Below are positions 61,377-64,000 of a stretch of 64,000 nucleotides of DNA, piece by piece. Location: contig OY741276.1 of NCBI GenBank assembly GCA_963514095.1, positions 4,218,603 through 4,282,602 on the forward strand, given 5' to 3'. The position numbers and the translations under genes were made by a program. The DNA is from Eutrigla gurnardus (Eukaryota; Chordata; Actinopteri; Perciformes; Triglidae). The notes under the pieces were generated by a model. That model was not told where the DNA came from and did not search any database. It saw nothing but the letters and a program-made list of their open reading frames with translations. Position 1 is the stretch's first letter. Every line of letters begins with the position of its first letter.

Positions 61377-64000
61377 ATACGTTTGATGCCTGATCTGTCA
61401 ACACAAGGACCACAACAGATCACATGCAGTCTCAGGTAAAGCCTTTTTAAAATTTCTATTAAACGATGATAAATGTTTTAACAATTGCCATTGTGTTGCC
61501 TGAGCTCATTGAAACGCACAAAACCATTCATGAATGTCCCACAAATCAGCCCGGTGTCACCACAACACGCCTTCGCTGCAGATAACAGTTCTAAAATTAC
61601 CACAAGGCAGAGGCGTGTTCCCAGCCATCGTAGATGGGATGATCGCCATGGAGACCATGAGACCACCACTAGCCCTGCTGGACTTTGAGGTTGACATCAG
61701 CGGCCCCTTCCCAACCTCTCCGGCCCCGGCTCCTCCCCCCCCTTGGCTGCAGAATAGTCCGGCCCGGTGAATAGGGAGTTAATGGGCACATAATGGTCCT
61801 CTCCTGTTTCAGTGCCCCCACTCTGCACCTTGAATGAGGCCTTTCTGCAGTTGTGGCAAGAGAGATGATGAAGTGGGTGGAACGCCGCTTCCCACTGGTC
61901 CTGCTTTAAATAAATTAGGGGCCTTTTCATCGGAGGCCCCCCCACCGAGGGCCAGCTATTCTCTGGAGAATAGCTGGGCCGCTAACAAGTTCACATGACC
62001 TCCCGTAGGGAGCGGTGTTTACCCGGGGCCAGCGGGAGGGGACACGACAGGAGCAAAGTTCACACATTGTTTTAGTTTTGTTTGTTTCATCCATATTTCC
62101 TTTGCCTTTTAGCAACACGCGGAAGTGGTGGGCGATCCGAGTGGCTCCCGGGTCGTCTTCTCCGGGGAGCCCGGGGTGTCCTCGGGTCAGCTGATCCTAA
62201 CTTCCCCCGAGCTGAGCCACGAGGTGGTCATCTCCCCCGGACTCCCCACGCCTCCTCTGAGCCCCTTTCGCTCCGCAGGGCTGCCGTCTGCAGAGTGTAA
62301 GGTATGCACAATCATTTCCTGGAGGCTTTGCTAATAACAATATGACTAGTGCAGGGAATTCAGTAAACAAGTGCTCCTCCCTGTGGAAAAATGATGCATC
62401 ACAGATAAAATACTACAACACTGCTGCCGTTGTCAGTTACATTACTACATGTATAATTCTGCCCTTCTAAAGGTGCCAGAAATGAATGGAAGTGGACCAA
62501 CAACTCTCAGCTTCGGATCTTATTATGGCCCCTCACAAATGCATGGTACGTTTATTTTATTTGAAATCGAAATGAACTGATTCAAATGTATACGTGCAGA
62601 CAGATGGAATACAGCTATTTTGGAGATTTTAAAGTACAAATCATAAAAAAAAGGGAGGGAACTTGGTTCTTATGGTTGTCTTGGTAACGCAGGCGGCCTG
62701 TCCAACGGCGTCCAGGGCTCTGCCACGTTACCGCGCTGCTGGACGCCCACCAGGGAGGAGAGGCTCATCAAGTTCTCGGGAATCGGTCCTGTGGATGAAA
62801 CCGGGATGCCCATCGCCTCCAGATCAGTACGACTAAGTCATAGCATTCACCGTTTGATCATTTTAAATGTTTTATATGATTGTATTTTGCATATATTCTA
62901 AACAAACATATGCTGGCGCTGTATTTATTTCTTCACCTTCTACACCTTCCTCCTTCTCTTCTATCAGAGTGTGAACAAGCCCAGAGACTGGTACAAGAGC
63001 ATGTTCAGACAGATTCACAGGAAGCCAGAGGGTAAGGATGCTCCTCCTCCTCCTCCTCCTCCTCCTCTCACAAACACAACACCAGTGTGAATTCCTCTCT
63101 GTCGTGTCAGGTATTACAGAGGTGATCCAGCAAACAGATTATGGAAGAGGCAAAAAATAAGACGTGATGAAAGAGCCCTAAAGTCTCATGTCGTCTCCAC
63201 TTAATAAGTCTGACGATAATCCAGCTTCTTATCTCGGCCCCCCTAAATCTAGCTGTTGTAGCACGTTGCATAATAGAAGCATTATCATTATTATCAATTA
63301 TATCGAACATATATAACACTGTCAAGGGGAAGTTCTGTACAATGAGAATTTTTTAATTTGTATCCCATATTTTGGTTCTAAAACAAGAAGACATTGATTT
63401 ATTTCAAATCGTTTTTTTACGCTGTGAAATGACTACTTTTAGTAAAATAAGTAAAATATCTAAAGTGTGAGAAGGTCTCACTATTGGACAAATCCAGCTT
63501 GATTGTAATGGGAGTATAAGCGCATGGAAAATAAATGCACAAGTATGACATTGTAGCTTAAAATAGTGTTCAAATAATAATAAAAGTCTCTCTGTTTTAT
63601 ACCAGAACCTGAGCTGGAGGACTCGGAGCGGTGGTCAGCAGAAGGTAAGTGAATCCACATTGTTTTCCCGCCCGGTTACATAATCGTTTTCTTTAACTTA
63701 ACACTGATCCGCTCCGATCCGCTGATCTGCAGGGCTCCACTTATCTGCCGACACAGAAGAAAGGGACGAAGCCGGCCAGAATCTCTTCAGACTGACACCT
63801 CATGGAGCTCTCCCAGACTGGTGAGTGTACACTGGTTTGATGTGGAGGGCCCAGTCAGTCTTAAAGGAACAGTACGAGGCTTTGGGAAGATCCTTTGTGC
63901 TGTAACTTCTTAGAGTATCTTCAGTCAAACCTTGTGGTTAAACACTATTTTACATGTTAATTTGTGATGTTTTTTGTTGTTTTATGCTAAGCTAAGCTAA
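61377..64000 (+). CDS. sorbs3: Vinexin (sorbin and SH3 domain protein 3), N-terminal exons
   Basis: Exons 61377-61435 (ATG at 61424), 62113-62301, 62473-62545, 62693-62826, 62968-63031, 63606-63644 and 63733-63820 join in phase; the gene continues past the window. About 199 residues are visible. The sorbin homology (SoHo) core spans about residues 115-157: KFSGIGPVDETGMPIA and NKPRDWYKSMFRQIHRK, the latter closer to SORBS3 (IHRK) than to SORBS1/2. Before it come TTLSFGSYYG, similar to a vinexin N-terminal stretch, and a Pro-rich segment LPTPPLSPFR. Vinexin is a cytoplasmic adaptor: SoHo binds flotillin and the C-terminal SH3 domains (not in this window) bind vinculin and SOS at focal adhesions. 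The MQSQ start is the first in-frame ATG but an alternative upstream exon is possible. Confidence 0.9.
63038..63066 (+). repeat. CTC trinucleotide run in sorbs3 intron
   Basis: Short CTC/CCT microsatellite just after the SoHo exon donor. Confidence 0.85.

Noticed and set aside
61534..61770. 78-codon frame just before sorbs3 exon at 62113
   Set aside because: No splice context linking it in phase to sorbs3 exons and no recognisable domain; left as intron sequence.
63111..63160. Possible alternative sorbs3 terminal exon after TCGTGTCAG
   Set aside because: It would end the protein right after the SoHo domain, and the next exon at 63606 joins in phase; treated as cryptic.

Overview
The window is nuclear DNA of a ray-finned fish, probably a percomorph teleost. 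It has split genes with GT-AG introns, many long CA/TG microsatellites, Tol2-like hAT and other short DNA transposon remnants, an L2-like LINE, and vertebrate genes in a fish-specific order. Species cannot be told from the sequence. All exon coordinates are hand-read from splice sites, reading phase and remembered family sequences; no alignment was run.

Layout. (1) 1-1.3 kb: last three exons of polr3d (RNA polymerase III subunit RPC4), plus strand. (2) 1.9-13.1 kb: gpat4, an ER glycerol-3-phosphate acyltransferase, 12 coding exons, 457 codons, complete. (3) 14.0-14.5 kb: a Tol2-like hAT MITE. (4) 15.4-28 kb: a divergent INPP5A-type inositol-polyphosphate 5-phosphatase, 15 coding exons, 394 codons, without the CaaX tail of canonical INPP5A. 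(5) 32.2-34.6 kb: nkx6.3 homeobox gene on the minus strand with its upstream region. (6) 35.8-51.5 kb: a segmentally duplicated block with three intact neurl3-like genes (NHR domain plus C-terminal RING, E3 ubiquitin ligase type), an orphan 3' flank with no gene, and a 5'-truncated L2-like LINE. (7) 52.3-64 kb: sorbs3 (vinexin), with a probable noncoding first exon, a repeat-rich intron of about 9 kb holding a 1.65-kb VNTR, and coding exons through the SoHo domain; the gene runs off the right edge.

The most interesting part is the neurl3-like cluster. Copies A and B each have an identical 16-bp interferon-stimulated response element (ISRE) about 140-155 bp upstream of the ATG; copy C has lost that stretch. 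Copy B has lost intron 2 by a deletion that keeps the reading frame, so former intron sequence is now coding. Copies A and B differ mostly by amino-acid replacements in the NHR domain. This looks like a young, still diverging array of interferon-responsive ubiquitin ligases. The other genes are housekeeping or developmental and do not form a common pathway. Their order joins human 8p21-type genes (POLR3D, SORBS3) with 8p11-type genes (GPAT4, NKX6-3), while ANK1, the mammalian neighbour of NKX6-3, is not seen.
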